From Nocardioides sp. SLBN-35 (GTDB lineage: Bacteria; Actinomycetota; Actinomycetes; Propionibacteriales; Nocardioidaceae), in the NCBI RefSeq assembly GCF_006715725.1, contig NZ_VFNU01000001.1, forward strand, positions 496,001 through 560,000: DNA of 64,000 nt. Direction: 5' to 3'. This document shows positions 1 to 7,864 of the stretch, in pieces. The notes under the pieces were generated by a model. That model was not told the DNA's origin. It saw only the letters and a list, made by a program, of their open reading frames with translations, and searched no databases. The position numbers were made by a program, and so were the translations under genes. Positions within the stretch are counted from its first letter, which is position 1, and the number at the start of each line of letters is the position of its first letter.

Positions 1-1327
1 CCGGCCTGTCCTGGACCCCGTGCTGGGTCCCGCCAAGCAGCGGATCGGCATCTGGCTGCTCAACCGGACCATGCGCAACGGCATCGACCTGCGCAAGCTT
101 CGCTTCCTTCCGGACGCGTTCACGCTCCCGCTGCGCCGTGACGGGCTCGACCCCGTGCCCGAGCTCGTGAAGGCGCAGGCCGACGAGCCGGTCAAGAAGC
201 TCGCCGACCTGTTCGGCAAGGGCGTGTGGATGGTCAGCGGGTACGACGAGGCGCGCGAGGTGCTCGCCGGCGGCGCCGAGGTGTGGTCCAACGACCTCGG
301 GCAGTTCGTGTCCCAGGAGGGCCGCTCCGACGAGGAGCAGATCGGCGGCCTCGGCATGACCGACCCCCCTCTGCACACCGCGCTGCGGCGCTACCTGACC
401 CCCGAGTTCACGATGCGCCGCCTCGCCCGGCTGCAGCCCGGCATCGAGGCGATCGTCGAGCAGCGGCTGGACGCGATGGCCGAGGCCGGCCGCGACGGGC
501 GCCCGGTCGACATGGTCGAGGAGTTCGCGTTCGCCGTACCGTTCGACGTCATCTGCGACCTGCTCGGCCTCCCGGTCGACGACCGGGCCCGGTTCCTGGA
601 GCTCGGCGTGGCCCGCTTCGACCTCACCGAGGGCGGCGCCGGCGCGTTCGGGGCGGCCGCGCACACCCGCGAGTTCCTGATCAACGCCGTGCGCGAGCAG
701 CGGGCGAATCCCGGCGACGGCCTGATCGGCGCGCTGCTGCAGGAGCACGGCGACGAGCTCGACGACGTCACCCTCGGCGGCATCGCCGACGGCGTGTTCC
801 TCGGCGGCTACGAGACCTCCGCATCGATGCTGGCGCTGGGCGCCTACCTGATCGCGACCACCCCGAAGGCCGGCGAGATGCTGCGCTCGGAGAACGCCGA
901 GCAGATCAACCAGGTCGTCGAGGAGCTGCTGCGCCACCTGTGCGTGGTCCAGCTCGCCTTCCTGCGCTTCGCCAAGCAGGACGTGGTCGTCGGTGGTGTG
1001 CAGATCAAGGAGGGCGACGCGGTCGGCGTCTCCCTGCTCGCCGCCAACCGCGACCCGCGGCTGGCCCCGGGCCTCGACGAGTTCGACCCGTCCCGCGAGC
1101 CGACCCGGCACCTGGCCTTCGGGTGGGGCATGCACCGGTGCGTCGGCGCCGAGCTGGCCCGGATGGAGCTGCGGACCGCGCTGCGGATGCTCGCCGAGCG
1201 GTTCCCGGACCTCACCATGGCCGCCGACATCTCCGAGCTCGACTTCCGCAAGCTGTCGGCGGTCTACGGCGTCGAGGCGCTGCCGGTGCTCACCGGCGGC
1301 GACCGGGTCGCTAGCGGACGGGCCTAG
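1..1327 (+). CDS. Cytochrome P450 (5' end probably cut by the window)
   Basis: Haem-thiolate monooxygenase. All three P450 landmarks are present (numbered from the GTG at 20): the I-helix oxygen-binding segment GGYETS near residue 262, the K-helix ExxR as EELLR ending at Arg305, and the haem loop FGWGMHRCVG with ligand Cys374. It is a soluble class I bacterial type without a membrane anchor, so it should take electrons from a ferredoxin encoded elsewhere. The frame is open from base 2 to the GTG at 20 and the upstream codons read plausibly (RPVLDP), so the true start may lie left of the window; GTG 20 would give 435 residues. It faces the ABC exporter genes with only 16 bases between the stops. 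The I-helix has Glu-Thr where many P450s have Asp-Thr, a common variant. Substrate unknown. Confidence 0.9.
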   Translation, partial: RPVLDPVLGPAKQRIGIWLLNRTMRNGIDLRKLRFLPDAFTLPLRRDGLDPVPELVKAQADEPVKKLADLFGKGVWMVSGYDEAREVLAGGAEVWSNDLGQFVSQEGRSDEEQIGGLGMTDPPLHTALRRYLTPEFTMRRLARLQPGIEAIVEQRLDAMAEAGRDGRPVDMVEEFAFAVPFDVICDLLGLPVDDRARFLELGVARFDLTEGGAGAFGAAAHTREFLINAVREQRANPGDGLIGALLQEHGDELDDVTLGGIADGVFLGGYETSASMLALGAYLIATTPKAGEMLRSENAEQINQVVEELLRHLCVVQLAFLRFAKQDVVVGGVQIKEGDAVGVSLLAANRDPRLAPGLDEFDPSREPTRHLAFGWGMHRCVGAELARMELRTALRMLAERFPDLTMAADISELDFRKLSAVYGVEALPVLTGGDRVASGRA

Positions 1328-1343
1328 ACACGAAACATCGGGG

Positions 1344-2144
1344 CTAGCGGCTCGTGGTGAGCCGGTAGCGCCGTACGGACAGCGGGGCGAAGACCGCGAT
1401 GATCGCCATCACCCAGATCAGCGTGTAGGCCACCGGGTGCTGCAGTGACCAGGCGTCCGAGCCGGGCCCGACGCCGGTGTTGCCGAACAGGTCGCGGCTG
1501 GCCTGGGTGACCGCGGAGACCGGGTTCCACTCGACGACCGGCTTGAGCACCTTGTTGAACGACGCGGTCGGCACGAACGCGTTGGAGACGAAGGTCAGCG
1601 GCATGATCACGATGAACGAGGCGTTGTTGATGACCTCGACGCTCGGCACCATCAGGCCGACCCACGCCATCACCCAGCTGATCGCGTAGCCGAAGACGAG
1701 GAGCAGCGCGAAGCCGGCGATCGCGTCGACGAAGCCCTCCCGGATCCGCCAGCCGACGAGCAGCCCGGTCAGCGCCATGATCACCAGCGAGAGCACGTTG
1801 TAGACGACGTCGGAGGACGTGCGCCCGACCAGCACCGCGGAGCTGGACATCGGCAGCGACCGGAACCGGTCGATGATGCCCTTCTGCATGTCCTCGGCCA
1901 GGCCCGCACCGGTGAAGGTCGCGCCGAACACGATGGTCTGGCCGAAGATCCCGGCGATCAGCCACTCGCGGTAGTTGACGCCGGGGGTCTCGATCGCGCC
2001 GCCGAACACGTAGGCGAAGAGCAGCACGAACATGATCGGGCTGATCAGCACGAAGACCAGGATCTCGGGCACCCGCACGATCTTGATCAGGTTGCGCTGG
2101 GCGACCACCCAGCCGTCGCTCGCGGCCTGGGTCAGGGTGCTCAC
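1344..2144 (-). CDS. ABC-2 type permease, DrrB-like
   Basis: Membrane half of a drug or lipid exporter, 266 residues, the usual DrrB length. The N-terminal part (RNLIKIVRVPEILVFVLISP) leads into the first of about six hydrophobic segments, including IMFVLLFAYVFGGAIE, VLSLVIMALTGLLVGW and ALLLVFGYAISWVMAWVGLM. The central loop DMQKGIIDRFRSLPMS is the typical ABC-2 motif region. The start overlaps the stop of the upstream ATPase gene by 4 bases, so the two are translated together. Family knowledge: such pairs export hydrophobic compounds or complex lipids; the actual substrate cannot be read from sequence. Confidence 0.93.
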   Translation of the reverse strand: MSTLTQAASDGWVVAQRNLIKIVRVPEILVFVLISPIMFVLLFAYVFGGAIETPGVNYREWLIAGIFGQTIVFGATFTGAGLAEDMQKGIIDRFRSLPMSSSAVLVGRTSSDVVYNVLSLVIMALTGLLVGWRIREGFVDAIAGFALLLVFGYAISWVMAWVGLMVPSVEVINNASFIVIMPLTFVSNAFVPTASFNKVLKPVVEWNPVSAVTQASRDLFGNTGVGPGSDAWSLQHPVAYTLIWVMAIIAVFAPLSVRRYRLTTSR

Positions 2145-3118
2145 TGCTCGACCTCCGTGGTCTCGGTGCCGTCATGGCTGTCGTGCCCGGTCAGGGTGAG
2201 GAAGACGTCATCGAGGGTGGGGCGGCGCAGCCCGACGTCGAGGACCTTGACCGCGTCGCGCTCGAAGCCCTGCAGCACACGCAGCAGGTCGCCCGCGGCC
2301 TCGTCGCCGACGGCGGCGGCGAGCTCGCGCCCGCCGCCGGTGACCTGCACCTCGCCGACCGCGACCTGGTCGAGCACCCGGGCGGCGGCCTCGGTGTCGG
2401 CGGCGCTGGTGAGAACGACCTCGATCCGTTGGCCGCCGGTCTGCGCCTTGAGCTCGTCGGCCGTGCCGTGGGCGATCTGGCGGCCGTGGTCGATCACCAC
2501 GATGTCGTCGGCCAGCACGTCGGCCTCCTCGAGGTACTGCGTCGTCAGCAGCAGCGTCGCGCCGTCGGCCACGAGCTCGCGGATCACGTCCCACATCAGC
2601 TGCCGGCTGCGCGGGTCGAGCCCGGTGGTCGGCTCGTCGAGCACGATCACCGGCGGCGCCGCGACCAGGGCGCAGGCGAGGTCCAGGCGCCGGCGCTGGC
2701 CGCCGGAGTAGGTCTTGGTCGGGCGGCTCGCGAACTCGGTGAGGTCGAAGCGCTCGAGCAGCTCGCCCGCCCGGGCCCGGGCCGGTCCGCGGCCGAGGTG
2801 GTAGAGCCGGCCGATCATCACGAGGTTCTCGGCGGCCGTGAGGTGCTCGTCGACGGCGGCGTACTGCCCCGACAGCCCGATCCTCGCCTTGGCCGCGGAG
2901 GGGTCGGCCAGCACGTCGACGCCGGCGACCCGGATCTCGCCGGCGTCGGGTCGCAGCAGCGTCGTCAGGCAGCGCACCGCGGTGGTCTTGCCGGCGCCGT
3001 TGGGCCCGAGCAGCGCCAGCACCTTACCCTCCGGCACGGCCAGGTCGAGGCCGGCCAGGGCCTCGACGTCCTGGTAGCGCTTGACCAGTCCGGTCGCGCT
3101 GATCATCGGTTCGCTCAT
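2141..3118 (-). CDS. ABC exporter ATP-binding protein, DrrA-like
   Basis: ATPase that drives the DrrB-like permease encoded just downstream. It shows Walker A GPNGAGKTT, the signature YSGGQRRRLDLA, Walker B VIVLDEPTTGLD and the His-switch region LLTTQYLEEAD, followed by a DrrA-type C-terminal extension with the end motif RRPTLDDVFLTLTGH. The frame is open 66 codons further upstream, but those residues have no family similarity and would overlap the Dps gene. The ATG at 3118 (MSEPMISATGLVKRY) is preceded by a purine-rich GGGACGG and is chosen, giving 325 residues. It is divergent from the Dps gene with about 190 bases of shared upstream DNA. Confidence 0.93.
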   Translation of the reverse strand: MSEPMISATGLVKRYQDVEALAGLDLAVPEGKVLALLGPNGAGKTTAVRCLTTLLRPDAGEIRVAGVDVLADPSAAKARIGLSGQYAAVDEHLTAAENLVMIGRLYHLGRGPARARAGELLERFDLTEFASRPTKTYSGGQRRRLDLACALVAAPPVIVLDEPTTGLDPRSRQLMWDVIRELVADGATLLLTTQYLEEADVLADDIVVIDHGRQIAHGTADELKAQTGGQRIEVVLTSAADTEAAARVLDQVAVGEVQVTGGGRELAAAVGDEAAGDLLRVLQGFERDAVKVLDVGLRRPTLDDVFLTLTGHDSHDGTETTEVEQ

Positions 3119-3219
3119 CGCCGTCCCTGCGTGTCGTCGTACCCGTGTCGGTGTGCTTCGACCGTAGGGACCGCCACCGACAGCCGAACTCATCGTCGGT
3201 GAGGCAAGGCTGGGCGATC

Positions 3220-3238
3220 CTAGGCAAGGCTTCCTTTT
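3220..3238 (+). promoter_or_regulatory. Candidate IdeR/DtxR-type iron box upstream of the Dps gene
   Basis: The sequence CTAGGCAAGGCTTCCTTTT agrees at roughly 12 of 19 places with the IdeR/DtxR consensus as I remember it, with the left half (TAGGCAAGGCT) near perfect. A second copy of AGGCAAGGCT lies at 3202-3211, exactly 20 bases upstream, about two helical turns. An iron-repressor site in front of an iron-storage protein makes sense, but binding is inferred. Confidence 0.45.
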
Positions 3239-3258
3239 CTGGAATCGTTCCAGAAAAG
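3234..3258. promoter_or_regulatory. Perfect 11-bp inverted repeat, probable operator
   Basis: Arms CTTTTCTGGAA and TTCCAGAAAAG flank a 3-base centre (TCG). The palindrome overlaps the right end of the candidate iron box and ends 47 bases before the Dps start codon. A T-run does not follow either arm, so it looks like a protein-binding site and not a terminator. The binding protein is not known; a second regulator acting with the iron repressor is one possibility. Confidence 0.5.
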
Positions 3259-3305
3259 ATGTCAGGCTGGGTCCCACCGACATCCACTCGAAGGGAGCAC
3301 CACCC

Positions 3306-3839
3306 GTGGCCACCACCGTGACCCGTCACCGCTCGACCCAGCACGTCTCCCACCCCGCGTTCCGCGCCGACGCGGCCCTCGCCGGACACCTCCAGCGGGT
3401 CCTCGCCGACCTCAACGACCTCGCCCTCCAGGGCAAGCAGGCGCACTGGAACGCGGTCGGCCCGAACTTCCGCGACCTGCACCTGCAGCTCGACGAGATC
3501 GTCGACGCCGCCCGGGAGTTCACCGACGCCGTCGCCGAGCGGATGCGTGCACTGTACGTCGTCCCCGACGGCACCTCGGCCCGCGCTGCCGCCCAGTCCA
3601 GCCTCCCCGCCTTCCCGGGTGGCGAGGTCGCGACCGGTGACGCCATCGACGCGATCGTCGCCTCGATCTACGCCGTGACCGGCACCGTCCGCGAGGTCCA
3701 CGACGCCGTCGACGCCGCGGACCCGACCACGGCCGACCTGCTGCACACGATCCTCGACCGGCTCGAGCAGCTGGCCTGGCTGACCGACGCCGAGCGTCGC
3801 GCGCCCGAGGGGTCGGTGCCGGAGGCGATCATCGCCTGA
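3306..3839 (+). CDS. dps: Dps family ferritin-like protein
   Basis: DNA-binding protein from starved cells type: a four-helix-bundle mini-ferritin that oxidises and stores iron with hydrogen peroxide as oxidant and so protects DNA. The ferroxidase ligands are spaced as in E. coli Dps: His47 in AHWNAVG, His59, then Asp74 and Glu78 in FTDAVAERM (27 and 4 residues apart). Length 177 is normal. A Ser/Thr/His/Arg-rich N-terminal tail of about 18 residues could help DNA binding. The start GTG at 3306 follows GAAGGGAG. The upstream DNA holds an iron-box-like sequence and a perfect palindrome, which suggests iron or oxidative-stress control. Confidence 0.93.
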   Translation: MATTVTRHRSTQHVSHPAFRADAALAGHLQRVLADLNDLALQGKQAHWNAVGPNFRDLHLQLDEIVDAAREFTDAVAERMRALYVVPDGTSARAAAQSSLPAFPGGEVATGDAIDAIVASIYAVTGTVREVHDAVDAADPTTADLLHTILDRLEQLAWLTDAERRAPEGSVPEAIIA

Positions 3840-3858
3840 GCCCCCCGCGCGACCAGAT

Positions 3859-3872
3859 CGTTCGATCGAACG
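3859..3872. promoter_or_regulatory. Palindromic operator copy 1 of P450-TetR operon
   Basis: Perfect 14-base palindrome CGTTCGATCGAACG, repeated identically at 3910-3923 with centres 51 bases apart (close to five helical turns, so on the same DNA face). It lies between the Dps stop and the P450 start. Such twin palindromes are typical TetR-family operators, and a TetR gene ends this operon. Confidence 0.65.
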
Positions 3873-3908
3873 GTTCGAGCGGGTTGTTGTAGCAAAAAGT
3901 CCCCCAAG

Positions 3909-3924
3909 CCGTTCGATCGAACGG
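3909..3924. promoter_or_regulatory. Palindromic operator copy 2 of P450-TetR operon
   Basis: Perfect 16-base palindrome CCGTTCGATCGAACGG whose inner 14 bases equal copy 1. It ends 46 bases before the P450 ATG at 3971, a position where a bound repressor would cover the promoter. The AT-richer stretch TTGTTGTAGCAAAAAG lies between the two copies. Confidence 0.65.
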
Positions 3925-3970
3925 TTTGGCGGTACTGGACAGATCGGCCAACTTGTCTCACGCTTGTGGC

Positions 3971-5173
3971 ATGTCGGCTGAACTGTCCCAGGGCTACCGG
4001 CCGGGCGGCGGCGCGGCGTGGCGCGACCCCTGGGCGTCGTACGCCTGGCTGCGCGACCACGACCCGGTCCACCACGTGGTGCCGCCGCGCCACCCCGAGC
4101 ACGACCACTACGTCCTGTCGCGGCACGCCGACGTGCTGGCGGCTGCGGTGGACGTGACGACGTACTCCAGCACCGGCGGCCTGACGGTGGAGTACGACGA
4201 GCTCGAGCGGATCGGGCTGGTCGACAACCCGCCGTTCGTGATGACCGACCCGCCCGTCCACACGACCTTCCGCCGGCTGGTGGCGCGCGGGTTCACGCCG
4301 CGCCAGGTGCGCGACCTCCAGCCCGTGGTGCGGGCGTTCGCCGCCGACCGGCTGGACGCGCTGCGCGCGGCCGGCGGCGGCGACGTCGTGGCCGAGCTGT
4401 TCAAGCCGCTGCCGAGCCTGGTCGTCGGGCACTACCTCGGCGTGCCCGTCGAGGACCAGCCACGGTTCGACGACTGGAGCAGCGCGATCGTCGCGGCCAA
4501 CGTCGCGGGCGAGGGCGTGCTGGCGGCGGCCGAGGCGGCGAGCGCGACGACGGAGCTGATGACGTACTTCGCCGACCTCGTCGAGCGCCGCCGCAGCGCG
4601 CCCGGCGAGGACACCGTCTCCCAGCTGGTCATGGCGCAGACGGACCTGCTCGAGATCCTCGCGTTCGTGTTCACCATGGTCGCGGGTGGCAACGACACCT
4701 CCACCGGCGCTCTCGGCGGCGCGGCCCAGCTGCTCGCCGCACACCCCGACCAGCGCGCCCTCCTCGCCCGCGACCCCGGGCTGGTCCCGGACGCCGTCGA
4801 GGAGTTCCTGCGGCTCACCTCCCCGGTCCAGGGCCTGGCCCGCACGACCACCCGCGACGTCGAGCTGCGCGGGGTGCACATCCCGGCGGGACGCAAGGTG
4901 CTGCTGCTGTACGGCGCCGGCAACCGCGACCCGCGCAGGTACGGACCGGACGCCGAGCTCCTCGACGTACGCCGCCGCCCGAGGCAGGTGCTCAGCTTCG
5001 GCCAGGGCCACCACCACTGCCTGGGCGCGGCCGCCGCGCGGCTGCAGATCACCGTCGCTCTTGAGGAGCTGCTCGCCCGGATCCCCGACTTCACGATCGA
5101 CGAGGACGCGGTCACGTGGGCGCCCGGGCCGTACGTCCGCCGTCCGCTCTCGGTTCCGCTGGTGGTCTCGTGA
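3971..5173 (+). CDS. Cytochrome P450, operon partner of a TetR regulator
   Basis: Second P450 of the window, 400 residues from the ATG at 3971. Landmarks: I-helix GGNDTS (residues 239-244, Asp242-Thr243), ExxR in EEFLR (Glu278, Arg281) and haem loop FGQGHHHCLG with Cys350. The frame is open to 3926, but that region overlaps the operator palindrome, so the internal ATG is preferred; the ribosome site is weak for both. The stop overlaps the GTG start of a TetR gene by 4 bases. Not closely similar to the P450 at the left edge in its N-terminal half. The substrate is probably the TetR ligand or a relative of it (inference); electron partners are not nearby. Confidence 0.9.
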   Translation: MSAELSQGYRPGGGAAWRDPWASYAWLRDHDPVHHVVPPRHPEHDHYVLSRHADVLAAAVDVTTYSSTGGLTVEYDELERIGLVDNPPFVMTDPPVHTTFRRLVARGFTPRQVRDLQPVVRAFAADRLDALRAAGGGDVVAELFKPLPSLVVGHYLGVPVEDQPRFDDWSSAIVAANVAGEGVLAAAEAASATTELMTYFADLVERRRSAPGEDTVSQLVMAQTDLLEILAFVFTMVAGGNDTSTGALGGAAQLLAAHPDQRALLARDPGLVPDAVEEFLRLTSPVQGLARTTTRDVELRGVHIPAGRKVLLLYGAGNRDPRRYGPDAELLDVRRRPRQVLSFGQGHHHCLGAAAARLQITVALEELLARIPDFTIDEDAVTWAPGPYVRRPLSVPLVVS

Positions 5174-5685
5174 GCTGGGTCGACCGTCGTACGCCGGCGG
5201 TGGAGCGGATCCTCGACGCGGCCGGCGGGCTCTTCGCCGAGCGCGGCGTCGACGCGGTCGCGATGGGCGAGATCGCCGTCGCCGCAGGCTGCTCGCGGGC
5301 GACTCTCTACCGCTACTTCCCCGACCGGCCCGCCCTCCAGCTGGCGTTCGTGCAGCGCGAGGCGGTCCGGGTCGGGGCCTCGGTCGCCGCCGAGGCGCCC
5401 GCCACCGTGACCGACGGCGTCCTCGCGGCGCTGCGCCACGTCCGGGCGGCACCGGCGCTGGCGGCCTGGTTCCGCGAGCCTGACGCCGCCCGGACAGCGG
5501 ACCTCGCCCAGGGCTCGGAGGTCGTCCAGGCGCTCGGGCTCACCATGGCGCCGGACCCGGAGGCCGCCCGCTGGCTCGTGCGGGTGATCGTCTCGCTCCT
5601 CACCGTCCCCGGCGGCGACGTGGCCGAGGAACGGCGGCTGGTCGAGCGGTTCGTCGCACCGGTGATCGCCCTGACCTCCCCCTGA
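5170..5685 (+). CDS. TetR family transcriptional regulator
   Basis: Repressor of 171 residues. The N-terminal helix-turn-helix is clear: RILDAAGGLFAERGVDAVAM then GEIAVAAGCSRATLYRYFPDR, the canonical TetR recognition helix ending in YRYFPDR. The C-terminal ligand domain is not assignable to a named subfamily. The GTG start at 5170 overlaps the P450 stop as GTGA; an upstream in-frame GTG at 5116 would add 18 residues from P450 coding sequence and is not supported. It most likely controls its own operon through the two identical palindromes upstream of the P450. Confidence 0.9.
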   Translation: MSWVDRRTPAVERILDAAGGLFAERGVDAVAMGEIAVAAGCSRATLYRYFPDRPALQLAFVQREAVRVGASVAAEAPATVTDGVLAALRHVRAAPALAAWFREPDAARTADLAQGSEVVQALGLTMAPDPEAARWLVRVIVSLLTVPGGDVAEERRLVERFVAPVIALTSP

Positions 5686-5740
5686 CCCGTCCCCGGTCGG
5701 GCCCTGAGCCTCCCCTTCGCGGCGTCGGTCGCCGCCTACG

Positions 5741-7711
5741 GTGGGGCGCGTGGGAGCACTCGTCTGGGCGTACACCGCCGCGATGACCCTCGTCCTGGCT
5801 GCCGGCCTCGGGGCGGTGATCCGCCGCATCCTCGGCGCCCGGGTGGGTTGGCTGCGCACCTTGCTGGTGGCCTGGATCGCGCTGCTGGTGGGCGTTCCGA
5901 TCACCGGCAAGCTCGCTGTGGAGGCCGGCGTTGGCACCGAGGCCGGGAGGCTGACCACGTCCCAGGGCACCGCGGTCGCGTTCCTGCTGGTCGCCTGCCT
6001 GTGGGTCTTCGCGGCCGCGCTCGCCGTCGTGATGCTGCTCGAGGTGCTGGTCCCGTCGGGCACGGTGCCCGGGCCGCGCGAGGCTGTCGGCCGGTTCCGC
6101 GCGTGGCTGCGGCGGACGCGTCGCTACGTCCAGATCGGCCGTGCCGCCACCGGTTCCGGGCTCGGCACGGTGCTGCGCCGCGGTCCCGGGTCGGCCTCCT
6201 TCGGGCCCGCCCTCGCGTCGGTGTTCAACGAGTCGGGCGTCACCTTCGTCAAGCTCGGCCAGATCCTCGCCACCCGCGACGACCTGCTGCCCGCCGAGAC
6301 CACGCGCGCGCTCGCGACCCTGCAGTCCGATGCGGATCCGGAGCCGTACGCCGCCGTGGCCGCCACCATCGAGGCCGACCTCGGTGACCGGCCGGACGTC
6401 CTGTTCGCCGCCTTCGACACCTCGCCGCTCGCTGCGGCGTCGGTGGCCCAGGTGCACACCGCGACCCTGCACGACGGCCGGGAGGTCGTGGTCAAGGTGC
6501 AGCGCAGCAAGGCCCGCCGGCAGGTCGAGGTCGACACCGACATCCTGGTGCGCCTGGCCCGGACCGCCGAGCAGCGCTGGCCGTGGGCGCGCGACATGGC
6601 GGTGTCGCGGCTCGCCGCCGGCCTCGCCCAGTCGCTGCGCGAGGAGCTCGACTACCGGATCGAGGCGGGCAACACCGACGCCGGCGCGGCCACGCTGCGC
6701 GATCGCCCCGACATCGTGGTCCCGGCCGTCGACACCGCGCTCAGCACCCGCCGCGTCCTGGTGATGGACCGGCTGCACGGCACCCCGCTCTCGGTGGGGG
6801 AGCCGGCCGTCGCCGCCCTGTCCGCCGAGCGCCGGGTCGAGCTCGCCGACACCCTGATCGGCGCGCTGCTCGACACCGTCTTCGTCGCCGGCGTCTTCCA
6901 CGCCGACCTGCACCCGGGCAACATCCTGGTCCTCGACGACGGGCGGATCGGGCTGCTCGACTTCGGCGCCGTCGGCATCCTCGACAGCGAGACCCGGCAG
7001 CTGCTCGCCCTGCTGCTGTTCGCGATCCTCAGCGACGACGCGGTGTCCGCGGTCGACGCGCTGACCCTGGCGTTCGACGTACCCGACCACCTGGACGTCC
7101 CGCTCCTGCGTCGCGAGCTGGGCCGCGAGATCGCCGCCCTCCAGCTGCAGTCCACGATCGGCGGGGACACCTTCACCCGGATCTTCGCGGTGCTGCGCCG
7201 CCACGGCATCGGCGTACCCGGCGACGTGGCCGCGGCCTTCCGTACCCTCACCTCGGTCGAGGCCGCGATCACCCTGCTCGACCCCGGCAGCAGCCTGCTC
7301 CGGTCGGCCCGCTCCCAGCTGCCCGCGCTGATGCGTCGCCTGGCCGGGCCGAAGCGGGTCGCCGCCCAGGCCGTCAGCCAGGCCGGCGTCGTCGCCGCCA
7401 TCGCCCGCCGCCTGCCCGAGCGCGTCGAGCACCTCACCAGCGCCCTCGGCGAGGGGACCTTCACCGTCCGGACCCGCGCCTTCGGCGACGCCGACGACCG
7501 CGCCTGGCTGCGCGACCAGGTCAACAACGGCCTGGCCGCCGCCTTCGGCATCACCGCCTGCATCCTCGCCGTCGTCCTCGGCCTGAACGGCGGCGGGCCC
7601 CGGCTGACCGAGGAGCTCTCGCTCTTCGGCCTGTTGGGGCTCGCGCTCGGGTTCTGCGGGGTGACGCTGGCGCTGCGGGTGGTCGTGCGGCTGTTCCAGC
7701 GCCGGGAGTGA
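5741..7711 (+). CDS. AarF/UbiB (ABC1) family atypical kinase, membrane-bound
   Basis: Member of the ABC1/ADCK/UbiB protein-kinase-like family, which supports isoprenoid-lipid (quinone) metabolism in other organisms. Diagnostic residues: KxGQ motif VKLGQILATRDDLLP (Lys171), phosphate-contacting Lys252 in VVVKVQRSK, catalytic HADLHPGN (from His387) and metal-binding DFG (Asp407). Unusually long at 656 residues: three predicted membrane segments precede the kinase core (about residues 3-25, 38-60 and 80-108) and two follow it at the C-terminus. Start is GTG 5741 or GTG 5750. It ends 154 bases before the convergent sulfatase stop; a 114-bp inverted-repeat element fills that gap. Confidence 0.92.
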   Translation: MGRVGALVWAYTAAMTLVLAAGLGAVIRRILGARVGWLRTLLVAWIALLVGVPITGKLAVEAGVGTEAGRLTTSQGTAVAFLLVACLWVFAAALAVVMLLEVLVPSGTVPGPREAVGRFRAWLRRTRRYVQIGRAATGSGLGTVLRRGPGSASFGPALASVFNESGVTFVKLGQILATRDDLLPAETTRALATLQSDADPEPYAAVAATIEADLGDRPDVLFAAFDTSPLAAASVAQVHTATLHDGREVVVKVQRSKARRQVEVDTDILVRLARTAEQRWPWARDMAVSRLAAGLAQSLREELDYRIEAGNTDAGAATLRDRPDIVVPAVDTALSTRRVLVMDRLHGTPLSVGEPAVAALSAERRVELADTLIGALLDTVFVAGVFHADLHPGNILVLDDGRIGLLDFGAVGILDSETRQLLALLLFAILSDDAVSAVDALTLAFDVPDHLDVPLLRRELGREIAALQLQSTIGGDTFTRIFAVLRRHGIGVPGDVAAAFRTLTSVEAAITLLDPGSSLLRSARSQLPALMRRLAGPKRVAAQAVSQAGVVAAIARRLPERVEHLTSALGEGTFTVRTRAFGDADDRAWLRDQVNNGLAAAFGITACILAVVLGLNGGGPRLTEELSLFGLLGLALGFCGVTLALRVVVRLFQRRE

Positions 7712-7730
7712 CGCGTCTGGTGCCCGGTCG

Positions 7731-7844
7731 GCTGTAACACGCTGTCCACCGGACTACCTGACGCTTCTCAGCAGGACACCCGGCGTGTCGTCGGCGTGTC
7801 GTGCGGAGAACCGGCGACCAGTCGGGTGGACGGCGTGTTACAGC
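7731..7844. repeat. 114-bp inverted-repeat element, family A copy 1
   Basis: Arms 7731-7755 and 7820-7844 (25 bases, two mismatches) begin GCTGTAACACGCTGTCCACC. The reverse complement of the whole element aligns with the 114-bp element at 19450-19563 over nearly its full length. It lies in the gap between two convergent genes and has no open frame of its own. It could be a non-autonomous mobile element or a two-way transcription terminator. Confidence 0.75.
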
Positions 7845-7864
7845 GGCGGTGGCCGACCCGCCCC

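Noticed and set aside
226..1314. Long Arg/Pro-rich open frame (362 codons) inside the first P450
   Set aside because: It is an out-of-frame shadow of a high-GC gene: composition is Arg/Gly/Pro/Ala-heavy with no family motifs, while the other frame has all P450 landmarks.
3119..3316. N-terminal extension of the DrrA-like ATPase
   Set aside because: It would read through the iron box and palindrome and into the Dps start; no similarity to ATPases; ATG 3118 has a ribosome site.
5600..7432. 610-codon open frame antisense to the AarF-type kinase
   Set aside because: Low-complexity Gly/Asp/His/Arg composition without motifs; the sense strand carries a complete kinase with catalytic residues.
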